Source: Pseudanabaena sp. BC1403
Lineage (GTDB): Bacteria > Cyanobacteriota > Cyanobacteriia > Pseudanabaenales > Pseudanabaenaceae
Direction: 5' to 3'
DNA length: 64,000 nucleotides
NCBI RefSeq assembly: GCF_002914585.1
Contig: NZ_PDDM01000007.1
Coordinates: forward strand, 1 to 64,000
The translations under genes and the position numbers were made by a program. Shown in pieces: positions 51,058 through 59,510 of this stretch. How positions within the stretch are numbered: the first letter of the stretch is position 1; each line of letters opens with the position of its first letter. The notes under the pieces were generated by a model. It was not told the origin of the DNA and made no database searches. It was given only the letters and a program-made list of their open reading frames with translations.

Positions 51058-51131
51058 TAGCAGCTCCGGGATTTGAACCCGGGACCTACGGATTATGAGA
51101 CCGTCGCTCTAACCACCTGAGCCAAGCTGCC
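51058..51131 (-). tRNA. tRNA-Met, anticodon CAU (elongator)
   Basis: On the minus strand: acceptor 5' GGCAGCT pairs with 3' AGCTGCT (one G-T at 1:72), then D-arm GGCTCAGGTGGTTAGAGC, anticodon loop CTCATAA, and T-arm with GGTTCAAATCC. The 3' CCA is not encoded. The loop CTCATAA and A1-type acceptor without the C1:A72 mismatch fit elongator Met rather than initiator. Confidence 0.93.
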
Positions 51132-51211
51132 GTGCGTTTCTTAATATAGCATAACTGATGTAAATATTTTGCAATATTAACTTGGTAATTAACAATTCTC
51201 ATTTTATAGAG

Positions 51212-51260
51212 CCGATTTTAGTGTTTCCAGCGCCTTCGGCGCTGGAAACACTAAAATCGG
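51212..51260. terminator. Hairpin downstream of the 165-residue gene
   Basis: Perfect 23-nt arms 51212-51234 and 51238-51260, loop TTC, apex CC-TTC-GG (GGCGC arms). It ends 4 bases from the stop at 51265 (minus strand). Confidence 0.8.
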
Positions 51261-51264
51261 TTTT

Positions 51265-51762
51265 TCACACTCTGCCGTAACACATAGTCCCTTCGTGATG
51301 AAACTCAATACACCATCCAGCGACTGGATCAAAAATCCATGTATCCCAATCTTCAGCCACAATTTCTTCTAGAGAAAGCTTGACCAACTCCAACGGCATT
51401 TCTAGAATTGGATGAGCAGCCGAGAACCAGACTAGATTTACAATAGGGTCTCCAAGTTGCTGTTTTTGGCAAAGTTCATGAAAAGCAGAAGTAGCTTGAT
51501 TCTGCCGACTCTCGCAAATACACCCAGACACTTTTTGCCAATCAATCTGTCCATACTGCCAAGGAAATGATTGACTCAGCCACTGCACAAGGTGATTGAA
51601 TACGTCAGTATTTGGTAAAAATATTTTGCAAAGCTCTAAGGGAATGCCTAACTCAATCAGCAATTGCTGAGCTTCTTTTAACTGCGATCGCTGTCGAAAT
51701 TCAGCTAATTTTTGTGCTAGTTTAGCCTTCCGTTCTGATGGATTAAGCATCTGCTTCATCAC
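51265..51762 (-). CDS. Protein of unknown function downstream of arfB
   Basis: A 165-residue protein of no family I recognise. It has a Gln/Lys-rich N-terminal helix (KLAQKLAEFRQRSQLKEAQQ) and a Trp-rich C-terminus (EDWDTWIFDPVAGWCIEFHH). No signal peptide or membrane segment. Its start overlaps the arfB stop by one base, so it is translated together with arfB. A link to ribosome rescue is possible from the coupling but untested. Confidence 0.65.
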   Translation of the reverse strand: MMKQMLNPSERKAKLAQKLAEFRQRSQLKEAQQLLIELGIPLELCKIFLPNTDVFNHLVQWLSQSFPWQYGQIDWQKVSGCICESRQNQATSAFHELCQKQQLGDPIVNLVWFSAAHPILEMPLELVKLSLEEIVAEDWDTWIFDPVAGWCIEFHHEGTMCYGRV

Positions 51763-52175
51763 TACTCGGTAATGTTACCTCTTAAAGCCTTAATTTCACC
51801 GCGCTTAGTTTTATTATCAATCCGTCGATTTTGAGCACTTCGTGATGGTTTTGTTGGTTTACGTTTAGTTGGGACGATCGCAACGCTTTGGATTAACAAC
51901 TGAAGACGTTTTAGAGCATCTTCTTTATTTTGCTCTTGAGTACGATGTTGTTGTGCCTTAATGATCAGAATGCCATCTTTGGTGATACGTCGATCGTTTA
52001 GGCTGAGTAGGCGTTCTTTGTAGATAGGTGATAAGGAAGATGCATTAATATCAAAACGCAGATGAATCGCTGTCGAAACTTTATTAACGTTTTGACCGCC
52101 TGCACCTTGAGATCGGATGGCAGTAATACTAATTTCGTCGATCGCAATAGACTTGTGTTTTGAGATTTGGAGCAT
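51762..52175 (-). CDS. arfB: Peptidyl-tRNA hydrolase ArfB (alternative ribosome rescue)
   Basis: A 137-residue ICT1/YaeJ-type release factor. The GGQ-containing catalytic loop is IRSQGAGGQNVNKVSTAIHL, with downstream helix LLSLNDRRITKDGILIIKAQ. The basic C-terminal tail (RRIDNKTKRGEIKALRG) enters the mRNA channel of stalled ribosomes. It releases nascent chains without a stop codon. Length matches ArfB. Cotranscribed with the following 165-residue gene. Confidence 0.92.
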   Translation of the reverse strand: MLQISKHKSIAIDEISITAIRSQGAGGQNVNKVSTAIHLRFDINASSLSPIYKERLLSLNDRRITKDGILIIKAQQHRTQEQNKEDALKRLQLLIQSVAIVPTKRKPTKPSRSAQNRRIDNKTKRGEIKALRGNITE

Positions 52176-52294
52176 GAAATTATCTAAAGCGAATCGAGCT
52201 GTCTATTGTGTCTATTTTATAGTGAAAGAACAAAATGTGATTGCGATCAAAGTGCTGACTGCCCTTTTTTAAGTTTTTTTAGTTATAGAGGACA

Positions 52295-53047
52295 TCAACA
52301 AAATAATAATTCTTCTCCAGCGCGATCGCTATGATCGATTTGCTCAACCGATGCTCCATAAGCAGCTTGGATATTTGCAGGAGTCAGTACTTGGCGAGGT
52401 GTACCACTTGCCACTAAATGACGATTAAGTAGCAATAACTGATCATAACGATCAAGACTATCACCCCATTCATGGCAACTAATCAGTAGGGTCTTACCCT
52501 CCTGCTTTAGCTCATTAAAGATATTCCACATTAACGCCTCAGTCTTTTTATCCACTGCGTTCATTGGCTCATCCAACAACAAAATATCTGCCTGTTGCGC
52601 TAAAGCTCTCGCTAAAAACACACGCTGCTGTTGTCCACCTGAAAGCTGCTTAATAGGGCGATCGCGTAAGTCATAAAGTTCAACACGCTCCAATACTTCA
52701 CGCGCAATTTCCTTTGATTGACGGCTGATTTTCCCGAACCAGCCACTATGCAAAGTGCGCGACATCATCACCACATTCCAGACGGTCACAGGGTAGTCCC
52801 AATCAATCTGCGATCGCTGAGGAAGATAAGCAATTTTTTGACGTTGCTGCTTCAGTGGTCTTTCTTTATAAAAAACTTGACCTTTTTGAGCAGGAATCAG
52901 ATCGAGCATTGCTTTCAGCAACGTGCTTTTGCCTGCACCATTGGCTCCAATGAGTCCCACTAGCGATCCAAAGTTGAGACAAAAAGAAACATTCGACAAA
53001 GCCTCAACATCTCGATATCGCACTGACAGGTTTTGCACTTCAAGCAT
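52295..53047 (-). CDS. Metal ABC transporter ATP-binding protein (ZnuC/MntA type)
   Basis: A 250-residue ABC ATPase: Walker A GANGAGKSTLLKAML, Q-loop AYLPQRSQIDWDYPVTVW, signature LSGGQQQRVFLARALAQQ, Walker B ILLLDEPMNAVD, H-loop in LISCHEWGDSLDRY. The Q-loop stretch and LSGGQQQRVFLARAL are typical of zinc/manganese/iron (ZnuC, MntA, SitB) importers. A Zur/Fur-like box lies just upstream (53063-53077), which favours zinc. The permease and metal-binding protein genes are not adjacent, so the transporter must be assembled from another locus. Confidence 0.85.
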   Translation of the reverse strand: MLEVQNLSVRYRDVEALSNVSFCLNFGSLVGLIGANGAGKSTLLKAMLDLIPAQKGQVFYKERPLKQQRQKIAYLPQRSQIDWDYPVTVWNVVMMSRTLHSGWFGKISRQSKEIAREVLERVELYDLRDRPIKQLSGGQQQRVFLARALAQQADILLLDEPMNAVDKKTEALMWNIFNELKQEGKTLLISCHEWGDSLDRYDQLLLLNRHLVASGTPRQVLTPANIQAAYGASVEQIDHSDRAGEELLFC

Positions 53048-53062
53048 AAGTTGCTCAAGAAA

Positions 53063-53077
53063 TGATAATCGTTTTCA
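53063..53077. promoter_or_regulatory. Zur/Fur-like operator
   Basis: TGATAATCGTTTTCA is a 7-1-7 imperfect palindrome (5 of 7 mirrored positions) close to the cyanobacterial Zur consensus TGATAATNATTATCA. It lies 16 bp upstream of the ABC ATPase start, where bound repressor would block transcription. Confidence 0.55.
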
Positions 53078-53141
53078 AAATTATATCTGTAAATTTAGTA
53101 ATTCGCACATATAGCAAAAAAAGAGTTATCTAGTACAAACC

Positions 53142-53194
53142 AAAACCAGAAGATGAGTGGCTGCGCTTCGCGCAGCCACTCATCTTCTGGTTTT
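53142..53194. terminator. Long hairpin between the metalloprotease and ABC ATPase genes
   Basis: Perfect 25-nt arms 53142-53166 and 53170-53194, loop TTC, apex GC-TTC-GC. Terminates leftward transcription from the metalloprotease gene before the ATPase. Confidence 0.75.
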
Positions 53195-53342
53195 ATGTCC
53201 TAAGCAAACCTTGGTTTGCTATAAATAAATATGTGTAAGACGTTTCAGCTTTTCTTTTGCTTTTGTCGATTCCATCGAACTCATGTTTTGAGCGTAATGC
53301 ACTGTAAGGCACTTGTGACTTAATAAAGTACCAAATATAAAA

Positions 53343-53383
53343 CCAGAATCGGTGGGGCGGCTTCGCCGCCCCACCGATTCTGG
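53343..53383. terminator. Hairpin just after the metalloprotease gene
   Basis: Perfect 19-nt arms 53343-53361 and 53365-53383, loop TTC, apex GC-TTC-GC, very GC-rich. It begins 17 bases beyond the protease stop at 53400. Confidence 0.75.
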
Positions 53384-53399
53384 AAAATCTGGATTTGAA

Positions 53400-56261
53400 C
53401 TACTGAGACTGCAACTTAGCATCGATCGCTTTGGCAATGCGATCGCTTGCCTCTTCAAGATGGGCTTTAGTATAGATATCAAGCTTGTCGCCTCGATCGC
53501 GCAATACACTCGCAAGGCGATCGCGCAGTTGGCGCAGTTGATACCATGCAAGGGTTCTGGCATCTTCGGGCGGATTGCTGGTTTGGATTCCAACTACAAA
53601 ATCAAGGAAGTTATCGATTTTGTCTAAGGAGAGACGATTGCGGAGAGCCAAATTAACTAATAGATTCATATGTTGACGCTGAAGTGAACGGCGCAGACTA
53701 GAAACTTGAGTTAAGTCATTAGTTGGTTGCAGAACTTCTGTCCAAATACCTTGCAGTAAAGTATCAAACAGTTCTGGTAATGTCAGGGCTTGACCAACAG
53801 TAGTTTTCAATTCGGTATCCCGCAGCCTTTGCAAGCGCTCTGAAGATAGTAAATCACTCAGGACAAAGGTTTGTAATGATAAAATGCGCTCGTGAATTGG
53901 ATAGTCCAGAGAAGAGAAATCAGGTGAAGCACCCCAGTGATACCAACGGGATGGAGCTAGTTTATTCAGCAGATCTGGAGAAAAATTTAGAGCATCAGCC
54001 GCAAATAGATTTTTTTGAATCATAGCGATCGCTTCACGTTGCTTCGCGACAGGGATTGGCTCAAACGGTAATCGGCCGATCGCATCACCAGAACGATAAC
54101 GATTAAAAGATTGTCCACCAACGTAGGAAACTAGGGTAAACAAATTAGAAGCATAATGGCCAAAGACTTGATTGAAGGCAATTTTGGTGTCATTAAAACT
54201 TTCTCCTTTGCCTGGATAGCGCTTCTCAATGCGATTCCACATGACACGAGAATTATCAAACTGCCACTGCGCATAAGTAACGGAATCATTGCTCAAGTCA
54301 TGGGTTTGAGTCATGGGATCAAGTCCAGACGATGCATCTTCATCGGGGGCATAGGCTAGATCTGGCTGCGGTGCAAGTTTAGCAATTTTTTCTAGCTCTT
54401 TGAGTTCTCCCGCAGGAATAATCGCATTTATTGGGGTATATCCATAGGCGATCGCCCATTCATCATATGCACCAACTTTACTTGTGAAGAAATCACCTTG
54501 CTTTGTCCCCTGTGGCGCAAGATTTACGCCGTTATAATCCATTACGGAAGATACTAAACCTCGTTTACTGGTAATTGCTGTATTATTCAACTCCGTAGGT
54601 GAGAGCATCGCACTACCATGAAAGTTATGCCGCAAACCCAAGGTATGTCCAACTTCATGGGCTGTGACTTCACGCACGAATTGATTAACATAGTCCTTCA
54701 TGCGATCACTACTGGGCAACACATTCTCAGAGAGAGAGAGAGACATTGCACCTAACTGAAATTGTTCCACTGCTTCCATGCCATAGCACAAATCATTAGC
54801 ACTAGACATAAACAAGTTTCTATTGAAATTATTGCTAATCGGTTGTTTTCTGAGCAATGCGATCGCCTGTTTGTCATAGCGCATCCGCCTTGCATCCATG
54901 CCATAGCTGCATAGATTCGGATTACCTGTCAACCGCGATAAAAAAGACAAATTTTGCCAACTATTTTGTTGAGCAACACTTCCATAATTCTGCTTGATCG
55001 ACCGAATCAAATTACTATCGATGATGATATCAGCATCAAGAATCTGCCCTGTTAAGGGATTAGTTCGAGATGGGCCCATCGCAAAGAAACCATCAATCGA
55101 GTTAAACCAACGAATCGTGTTATAGCGAACATCGGCTGGGTTCCAATCAGCTCGATCGGGCATTTGTTTCACTGCGATCGCATCTTTAAACCCAATCTTC
55201 TCAAAGGCACGATTCCACATTAACGCGCCTTCACGCACAGCACTGCGATATTCTAAAGGGACTGTATTCTCAATCCAAAAGGTGATCGGTTGTTTGGGTG
55301 GAGAAAATAAATCATGGGGATTTTGCTTTTCTAAATGCCAACGGTTGATATAGCGGACAAATGGAGTTTTGCCAGAATTTTTAGAAAAGTCTTGATAGGC
55401 TGTGACAAAATAGCCAACTCGCTCATCAGCAAATCGAGGGCGATAGCCATTTTGGGTCGGGAGTTGAGATAGGCTATAACGGACTTTGAGCGTAAAAGCG
55501 CTGCTATCAGACAAGGTACTGAGGTCAGGACTAAACTGTGAGTTTGGTATTCCTGCTCCCATGAAGCTAAATACCGATTCCAATTCAACATTTTGAGGAA
55601 ATGCTTCCGCATTACTGATATAAGATTTGCTGGGGTCGGCGGTGAAGGGAGCGCCAAGCTGTGCGGCTAAGGTTTTACTCAAATTTGGTAAAACATCACT
55701 CAAGATTAAAGGATCTAAATCAACTAAAAAAGATTTGTTCTTAGGATGAATGCTCCGAATTGGTAGTGATATCAAAACCGAGTCACTAAAGGACTGACTA
55801 AGCGATCGCTCTTGGGGATCGCCTAGCTGAGCGCGAAAGTTGGTGTTGGGAACCACAAATTGCAAATTATTGTTTAAGCGGCGAAGGGTGAACATTAAGT
55901 CACGGAGAGGAACGCCACGATAGAGGCCTCGCTCACCTAAACCAGATTCGAGGGTCATCACCGCCAAAAAGTTGCGATTAATTTGTTCGGGTTTAATTTC
56001 GGCAAAAACCTTACCTGTCTCTTGATGACGATAAAGCGTAAATAAACCCGCTAGTTTTTGATGATCTTTGATTAAATCGTCAAATGGTTGTAGTTCGGTT
56101 TGCCCTTGCATGTTGAAAGGTGGCAGGGGAATATTTTGAATAAAAGGAGTTTGCGCATAAATGGGAGAAAGTCTCTCGACAAGTGGATGAGAAATTAGAA
56201 CAAGAAAAAAACTAAGGCAAATTACTATCCAAAATCGAATTTTCTTCATTTCTACGCCCAT
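53400..56261 (-). CDS. Secreted zinc metalloprotease (DUF5117/met-zincin type)
   Basis: A 953-residue secreted protein. N-terminal signal sequence (IRFWIVICLSFFLVLISHPL, then cleavage near YAQT), a DUF5118/5117-like beta-rich region (about 70-330: FAEIKPEQINRNFLAVMTLE, VDLDPLILSDVLPNL), and the zinc site HEVGHTLGLRHNFHGSAM, a met-zincin motif with a following VMDYNGVNLAP Met-turn region. The C-terminal domain (about 660-950) is helical. Substrate unknown; function as an outer-membrane or periplasmic protease is inferred. Size is typical. No partner gene is visible. Confidence 0.9.
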   Translation of the reverse strand: MGVEMKKIRFWIVICLSFFLVLISHPLVERLSPIYAQTPFIQNIPLPPFNMQGQTELQPFDDLIKDHQKLAGLFTLYRHQETGKVFAEIKPEQINRNFLAVMTLESGLGERGLYRGVPLRDLMFTLRRLNNNLQFVVPNTNFRAQLGDPQERSLSQSFSDSVLISLPIRSIHPKNKSFLVDLDPLILSDVLPNLSKTLAAQLGAPFTADPSKSYISNAEAFPQNVELESVFSFMGAGIPNSQFSPDLSTLSDSSAFTLKVRYSLSQLPTQNGYRPRFADERVGYFVTAYQDFSKNSGKTPFVRYINRWHLEKQNPHDLFSPPKQPITFWIENTVPLEYRSAVREGALMWNRAFEKIGFKDAIAVKQMPDRADWNPADVRYNTIRWFNSIDGFFAMGPSRTNPLTGQILDADIIIDSNLIRSIKQNYGSVAQQNSWQNLSFLSRLTGNPNLCSYGMDARRMRYDKQAIALLRKQPISNNFNRNLFMSSANDLCYGMEAVEQFQLGAMSLSLSENVLPSSDRMKDYVNQFVREVTAHEVGHTLGLRHNFHGSAMLSPTELNNTAITSKRGLVSSVMDYNGVNLAPQGTKQGDFFTSKVGAYDEWAIAYGYTPINAIIPAGELKELEKIAKLAPQPDLAYAPDEDASSGLDPMTQTHDLSNDSVTYAQWQFDNSRVMWNRIEKRYPGKGESFNDTKIAFNQVFGHYASNLFTLVSYVGGQSFNRYRSGDAIGRLPFEPIPVAKQREAIAMIQKNLFAADALNFSPDLLNKLAPSRWYHWGASPDFSSLDYPIHERILSLQTFVLSDLLSSERLQRLRDTELKTTVGQALTLPELFDTLLQGIWTEVLQPTNDLTQVSSLRRSLQRQHMNLLVNLALRNRLSLDKIDNFLDFVVGIQTSNPPEDARTLAWYQLRQLRDRLASVLRDRGDKLDIYTKAHLEEASDRIAKAIDAKLQSQ

Positions 56262-56345
56262 AACATGATTTTTGTTAAAACAGCCTACCCCCTGAAGTTA
56301 CTGTTGTCAGCAATGAGTCTAAATATTTTGTAGAAATCTAACAAG

Positions 56346-56402
56346 TCCCTTACCAAGAGATGAATTCAGGGCTTTACTCCGCATTCATCTCTTGGCAAGG
56401 GA
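56346..56402. repeat. Inverted repeat between metalloprotease and GIDE genes
   Basis: 20-nt arms 56346-56365 and 56383-56402 (one mismatch) with a 17-nt loop. Lacks a T-run beyond the arms on one side. Possibly the terminator of the GIDE gene. Confidence 0.55.
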
Positions 56403-56420
56403 TGTAAAGTTCTGTAATGT

Positions 56421-57218
56421 TTATTTTTTTAAAATTAATCCCAAAATCAATAAAATTGCCCCGATCACTAAGCAAGCAACCATGCCATACAAATACCATT
56501 TGGCAGCATTTGCCGTAGACTTGGCAAGTTCCTCTTCACTTTTGAGAGAAATAATAAACTTTTTGTCAGATTGGATCGGCTTGCGGAGAGTGACTTGACC
56601 ACCCTCATCTGCCGCTGTCCCAATGACTAACACTTCGCGATCGCAGGGCAAGATCGACTCCGTATAACGATAACCTATCGTGCGTCTACCACCCATACCC
56701 GCACCGAGTGATAAATTAAACCCGCCAAAAGATATTGAAGAACCGCTTGAATTCTCTTGTCGAAACTCATTTAATACTTGCACAGTATCAATATTGCCAC
56801 CATCAGGATTAACCACAAGTTCGCCAGAATTATCTCGCAAAGTAAATGGAATCGCTTGACTATTACTTGACACGGTTTCTGAACCCCGACGAGTTTCAGT
56901 GTGGGTTTTATTTTCACTATCGCGAGTTGTATGCTCCTCCTCATATTCCCTGACGACTCTCATGGTGTAATGCACACAGGGTTCTTGTTTAAGCTCTGAA
57001 ATTAAAGGGCGATCGCTACGAATAATACCGCGCACCTTCACATATTCTCGTAAATTTCCACTGCCAATCTCTCCCGCAATTTCACTAGCAATACGTTGCA
57101 AATCCGCAACTGTCGAGGCTGTTGCTAGCCTAATACTTTGTAGTTTCGTACTGTAATTCTTTTGGACAAAAAACAGAATGATACCGATTACGATCAGGAT
57201 GCCACCAAAAATTGCCAT
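56421..57218 (-). CDS. GIDE-domain membrane protein
   Basis: A 265-residue protein with an N-terminal membrane segment (MAIFGGILIVIGIILFFVQK), a GIDE domain (about 55-215: GNLREYVKVRGIIRSDRPLI, HYTMRVVREYEEEHTTRDSE, ILPCDREVLVIGTA) and a C-terminal pair of hydrophobic segments (WYLYGMVACLVIGAILLILG). The GIDE domain is named from a eukaryotic mitochondrial E3 ligase; bacterial members lack the RING and their function is unknown. It has no RING here. Confidence 0.82.
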   Translation of the reverse strand: MAIFGGILIVIGIILFFVQKNYSTKLQSIRLATASTVADLQRIASEIAGEIGSGNLREYVKVRGIIRSDRPLISELKQEPCVHYTMRVVREYEEEHTTRDSENKTHTETRRGSETVSSNSQAIPFTLRDNSGELVVNPDGGNIDTVQVLNEFRQENSSGSSISFGGFNLSLGAGMGGRRTIGYRYTESILPCDREVLVIGTAADEGGQVTLRKPIQSDKKFIISLKSEEELAKSTANAAKWYLYGMVACLVIGAILLILGLILKK

Positions 57219-57292
57219 AGTCTTTGAAGTATGTATGCGCTTTTGCTATGGCTTAAAATTAACATGGGTTAACCTTGAGGGAGAACTCAATT

Positions 57293-57320
57293 TTACGAAT
57301 TACAAATTACGAATTATGAA
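57293..57320. repeat. TTACGAATTA-type repeat before the aldehyde dehydrogenase
   Basis: Tandem ACGAATTAC, AAATTACGAATTA and GAATTATGG units just before the ATG at 57323, the same motif as in the nrtD-nrtC gap. It sits where the ribosome-binding site should be. Confidence 0.65.
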
Positions 57321-57322
57321 TT

Positions 57323-58714
57323 ATGGTCACCATACCTGCTATTAGTCTTGATATCCAAGTCACGATCGCCAATCAACGTGCTTTCTTTGCCACAGGTAAA
57401 ACCAAGGACTATAATTTTCGGGTTGCTCAACTCAATAAACTTTCACAACTGATTAAAGACAATGAACAGCTAATTCTTGATGCTGTTTATGCTGATTTAC
57501 GCAAACCTGAGATCGAGGCTTTTGGAAGTGAGATTTTAGTCACCCTCTCAGAGATTAAATTTGCTCTCAAACATCTTAAAGCTTGGATGAAGCCCCAAAA
57601 AGTGGGAACTCCTATAAATTTATTTCCTAGCTCTAGTTATATCTATACTGAACCGCTAGGCGTAGTATTAATCGTTGCGCCTTGGAACTATCCCTTTGCC
57701 CTGACAATCCAACCTCTAATTGGGGCGATCGCGGCAGGCAATTGCTCGATACTTAAGCCTTCAGAGCATACGCCTCACACTTCCAATGCGATCGCTAAAA
57801 TCATTAACAACAACTTCGATCCCAATTTTATCACTGCGATTGAAGGTGGTATCGAGACTAATCAAGCTTTACTTGCCGAAAAATTTGACCATATCTTCTT
57901 CACTGGTGGAACTGCGATCGGCAAAATTGTTATGGAAGCGGCGGCAAAGCATCTAACTCCTGTCACCCTAGAACTCGGTGGCAAAAGCCCCTGTATTGTC
58001 GATGAAACCTGTAATTTAGAAATTACTGCTAAGCGGATTATCTGGGGTAAGTTCTATAATGCTGGACAGACATGTGTTGCTCCTGATTATCTATTGGTTC
58101 AGAAAAATATTAAGCCTGTACTAATAGAGAAGTTAGTCACCCATGTCAAAACCTTCTTCGGTGAAAATCCTCAACAAAGCCCAGATTTTGCCCGTATTGT
58201 CAACGATCGCCAATTTGATCGCCTCGCAAGTTTGCTCAATGAAGGCAAAGTGCTAATTGGTGGCAACAGCGATAAAAGCGATCGCTATATTGCGCCAACC
58301 CTGATCGATAAAGTTGCACCTAACTCGAAAATCATGGCTGAGGAAATCTTTGGTCCAATTTTGCCAATTTTAGAATATGACCAACTCTCAGATGCGATCG
58401 CTTTTGTCAATGCTCAACCTAAACCTCTAGCCCTATATTTCTTCTCCAGCAATAAACAAAATCAAGAGCGCATTCTCCAAGAGATTTCCTGCGGTGGAGG
58501 TTGTTTCAACGACATGATCCTGCACTTAAGCAATCCAGAACTTCCCTTTGGTGGTATCGGTCATAGTGGTATGGGGAACTATCACGGCAAGGCAAGTTTT
58601 GATACTTTCTCCCATCGTAAGAGTGTACTCAAAAATTCTTTCCGCTTCGATCTCAAGTGGCGCTATCCGCCTTATAAAATGACTCTCGACACCTTAAAAA
58701 AATTTATTAACTAG
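57323..58714 (+). CDS. Aldehyde dehydrogenase (ALDH3-like)
   Basis: A 463-residue NAD(P)+-dependent aldehyde dehydrogenase. Visible landmarks: GVVLIVAPWNYPFALTIQPL, KPSEHTPHTSNAIAK, FFTGGTAIGKIVMEAA, the catalytic-base region LELGGKSP, the nucleophile Cys in YNAGQTCVAPDYLLV, and EIFGPILPIL. Cyanobacterial ALDH3-type enzymes oxidise fatty or apocarotenoid aldehydes (family knowledge). It has no strong Shine-Dalgarno because of the upstream AT repeats. A 30-bp-arm hairpin covers its stop codon. Confidence 0.93.
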   Translation: MVTIPAISLDIQVTIANQRAFFATGKTKDYNFRVAQLNKLSQLIKDNEQLILDAVYADLRKPEIEAFGSEILVTLSEIKFALKHLKAWMKPQKVGTPINLFPSSSYIYTEPLGVVLIVAPWNYPFALTIQPLIGAIAAGNCSILKPSEHTPHTSNAIAKIINNNFDPNFITAIEGGIETNQALLAEKFDHIFFTGGTAIGKIVMEAAAKHLTPVTLELGGKSPCIVDETCNLEITAKRIIWGKFYNAGQTCVAPDYLLVQKNIKPVLIEKLVTHVKTFFGENPQQSPDFARIVNDRQFDRLASLLNEGKVLIGGNSDKSDRYIAPTLIDKVAPNSKIMAEEIFGPILPILEYDQLSDAIAFVNAQPKPLALYFFSSNKQNQERILQEISCGGGCFNDMILHLSNPELPFGGIGHSGMGNYHGKASFDTFSHRKSVLKNSFRFDLKWRYPPYKMTLDTLKKFIN

Positions 58715-58765
58715 CTTATGAAAAACCTCACAAATTGAGGTTTTTCATAAGCTAGTTAATAAATT
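58701..58765. terminator. Hairpin overlapping the aldehyde dehydrogenase stop codon
   Basis: Perfect 30-nt arms 58701-58730 and 58736-58765, loop CAAAT. The left arm begins within the last codons and contains the TAG stop at 58712-58714. Longest arms in the window. Confidence 0.8.
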
Positions 58766-58806
58766 GTAGAGATTATCCTGTAAGCTACAGCATTTTGATC
58801 TGAAGT

Positions 58807-59484
58807 TTACGGCAATATCAATTTTCGGCGAACTGCTTGCATACAGAGAGCCACTCTTGCGCTGGTGCAGTTTTCGTCAAGATAATCGATGTCCATTTTC
58901 ATCTTTAGCCTTAGGACGCAGTTCTGTACAGTTTTAAGCGATAAATTGAGTTGTTGCGCGATCGCCTTATCGGTCAGTGATTCTTTACAGAGCAAAGATA
59001 ATACTTGAAGTTCGCGATCGTTGAAGTCAATGCCATAGCGCAATTCTCTGGGAATCTCTAGTTTGCCTTCTAGAGCATGTCTAGCTCCATCCAAAAAAAC
59101 TTTGCGCCGCTCCATTTTACTAACTACGACAAATCCGCCTTGGTGACGACCCATGAGATTGGTTAGAGGTTTGAGATAGTCATATTCACTGGTATAGATC
59201 AGAATATTCAGGAATGGATAGTCTTGAAAGACTTGCTGCAAAAATCTCAGGCTGGATATGGCATATTGTTCTCCTGTAAATGTGCCAAACAGCAAATCGA
59301 CAGTAACTAAATCAGGCGTTTCTAACTTGAGACGTTCTAGCGCATCTGCGTGGCTATTGCAGATGATGCAGAGAGCTAATGGTTCTAGCTTTTGCAAAAA
59401 TAGACAGTTATTCTGAGCCACTTCAGGGTGATCTTCTAATATCAGAAATATGAGAGGCTTAGAGTCGGCTGTACTGAGTTGCAT
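58807..59484 (-). CDS. NarL/FixJ-type response regulator
   Basis: A 225-residue DNA-binding response regulator. Receiver domain (about 8-130) with acidic pocket LILEDHPE, phosphoacceptor region DLVTVDLLFG and a conserved Lys in VVSKMERR. The LuxR-type HTH (about 155-215) is DRELQVLSLLCKESLTDKAI followed by QQLNLSLKTVQNCVLRLK. It lies 27 bp downstream of its probable histidine kinase on the same strand. Targets unknown. Confidence 0.9.
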   Translation of the reverse strand: MQLSTADSKPLIFLILEDHPEVAQNNCLFLQKLEPLALCIICNSHADALERLKLETPDLVTVDLLFGTFTGEQYAISSLRFLQQVFQDYPFLNILIYTSEYDYLKPLTNLMGRHQGGFVVVSKMERRKVFLDGARHALEGKLEIPRELRYGIDFNDRELQVLSLLCKESLTDKAIAQQLNLSLKTVQNCVLRLKMKMDIDYLDENCTSARVALCMQAVRRKLILP

Positions 59485-59510
59485 TAGTTCGACTATTAGG
59501 TATACCCGAA

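Larger units (their letters stand above)
53048..53399. other. Gene-free region with two hairpins
   Basis: 352 bases holding the Zur-like box, hairpins at 53142-53194 and 53343-53383, and a small AGCAAACC/GGTTTGCT stem at about 53203-53220. No gene was recognised between the ABC ATPase and the metalloprotease. Confidence 0.5.

Noticed and set aside
53219-53593. A 124-codon minus-strand frame at the metalloprotease 3' end
   Set aside because: It reads through a GC-rich hairpin and then the protease gene in a shifted frame; no family-like sequence.
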